A stretch of DNA of 6,030 nt from Oscillospiraceae bacterium. GTDB taxonomy: Bacteria > Bacillota > Clostridia > Oscillospirales > Ruminococcaceae. The notes beneath the pieces were generated by a model. That model ran no database searches. It was not told the DNA's origin and saw nothing but the letters and a program-made list of their open reading frames with translations. Of this stretch, positions 5,888 through 6,030 are shown piece by piece. The position numbers were made by a program, and so were the translations under genes. The stretch covers positions 1-6,030 of the forward strand of contig DNUB01000007.1 of assembly GCA_003508605.1 (NCBI GenBank), given 5' to 3'. How positions within the stretch are numbered: position 1 is the stretch's first letter; every line of letters begins with the position of its first letter.

Positions 5888-6030
5888 CCTTTTATCCGAA
5901 AATCGCAATGAATTTATCAACAGTGTTTTTCACCTTGCGGTGGGGTGTTTTTTATTATTTCTTTCAGGTTTGACTTTTCGTTTTGCAGCTGTGATTCTTG
6001 GGGGAGTTTTAAACTGCGTTTGGCTTTTTT
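5888..6030. other. Edge spacer, no gene recognised
   Basis: AT-rich intergenic sequence upstream of the RNA promoter. It carries the weak hairpin listed separately and ends in a plus-strand run of six T at the window edge (6025-6030). No coding region or RNA gene can be supported, and anything beyond the edge is not visible. Confidence 0.5.
5928..5953 (+). terminator. Weak plus-strand terminator-like hairpin with T6
   Basis: CACC-TTGC-GGTG (5931-5942), extended by three possible U-G pairs in the plus-strand RNA only, is followed within a few bases by six T (5948-5953). On the minus strand the same hairpin has a GCAA (GNRA) loop but no U-run. I see no plus-strand gene ending here, so its role is unclear. 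Confidence 0.25.

Noticed and set aside
5690..5920. Minus-strand open frame of 76 codons
   Set aside because: It spans the RNA promoter and the T-arm mimic, has no good ribosome binding site, and its protein is Cys/Leu-rich without family features. The DNA signals are better explained by a structured RNA.
5913..5921. DnaA box-like TTATCAACA
   Set aside because: One mismatch to the consensus and no second box nearby; no reason to suspect an origin.

Overview
The window reads as a chromosomal segment of an anaerobic, plant-fibre-degrading Firmicute, most likely a Ruminococcus relative (Oscillospiraceae). The grounds are a very large secreted GH5 cellulase with bacterial Ig-like modules and a C-terminal membrane anchor, consensus SigA-type promoters, AAGGAGG ribosome binding sites, and moderate GC genes separated by AT-rich spacers. 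This placement is inferred from gene type and style; no species marker is present.

All the genes I support lie on the minus strand. From high to low coordinates (the direction of transcription) they are: (1) a spacer at the window edge; (2) an apparently self-contained structured non-coding RNA, about 5853-5577, with its own promoter at 5887-5859 and a U-tract terminator at 5583-5577; (3) about 220 bases with no gene; (4) a 369-residue SPFH/band-7 (slipin-family) protein, 5353-4244; (5) a spacer with a 47-base near-perfect palindrome (4161-4207), then a very strong promoter (4068-4040); (6) the 1279-residue multidomain GH5 glycoside hydrolase, 3925-86; (7) a short tail with only a weak AT-rich hairpin.

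The three units look independently transcribed, because promoter and terminator signals separate them. The hydrolase would be exported and held at the cell surface, where it would cut beta-1,4-glucans such as cellulose, mixed-linkage glucan or xyloglucan. The slipin protein is predicted to be cytoplasmic or membrane-peripheral, and nothing visible links it functionally to the hydrolase.

The most interesting item is the RNA. It combines a consensus extended -10 promoter, a 5' end that pairs with the 3' end just before a run of seven U, a perfect tRNA T-arm mimic without a recognisable tRNA, a GNRA tetraloop hairpin, several further hairpins and a possible pseudoknot. It may belong to a known Firmicutes RNA class (the raiA motif is the first I would test) or be undescribed; I cannot decide from the sequence alone.
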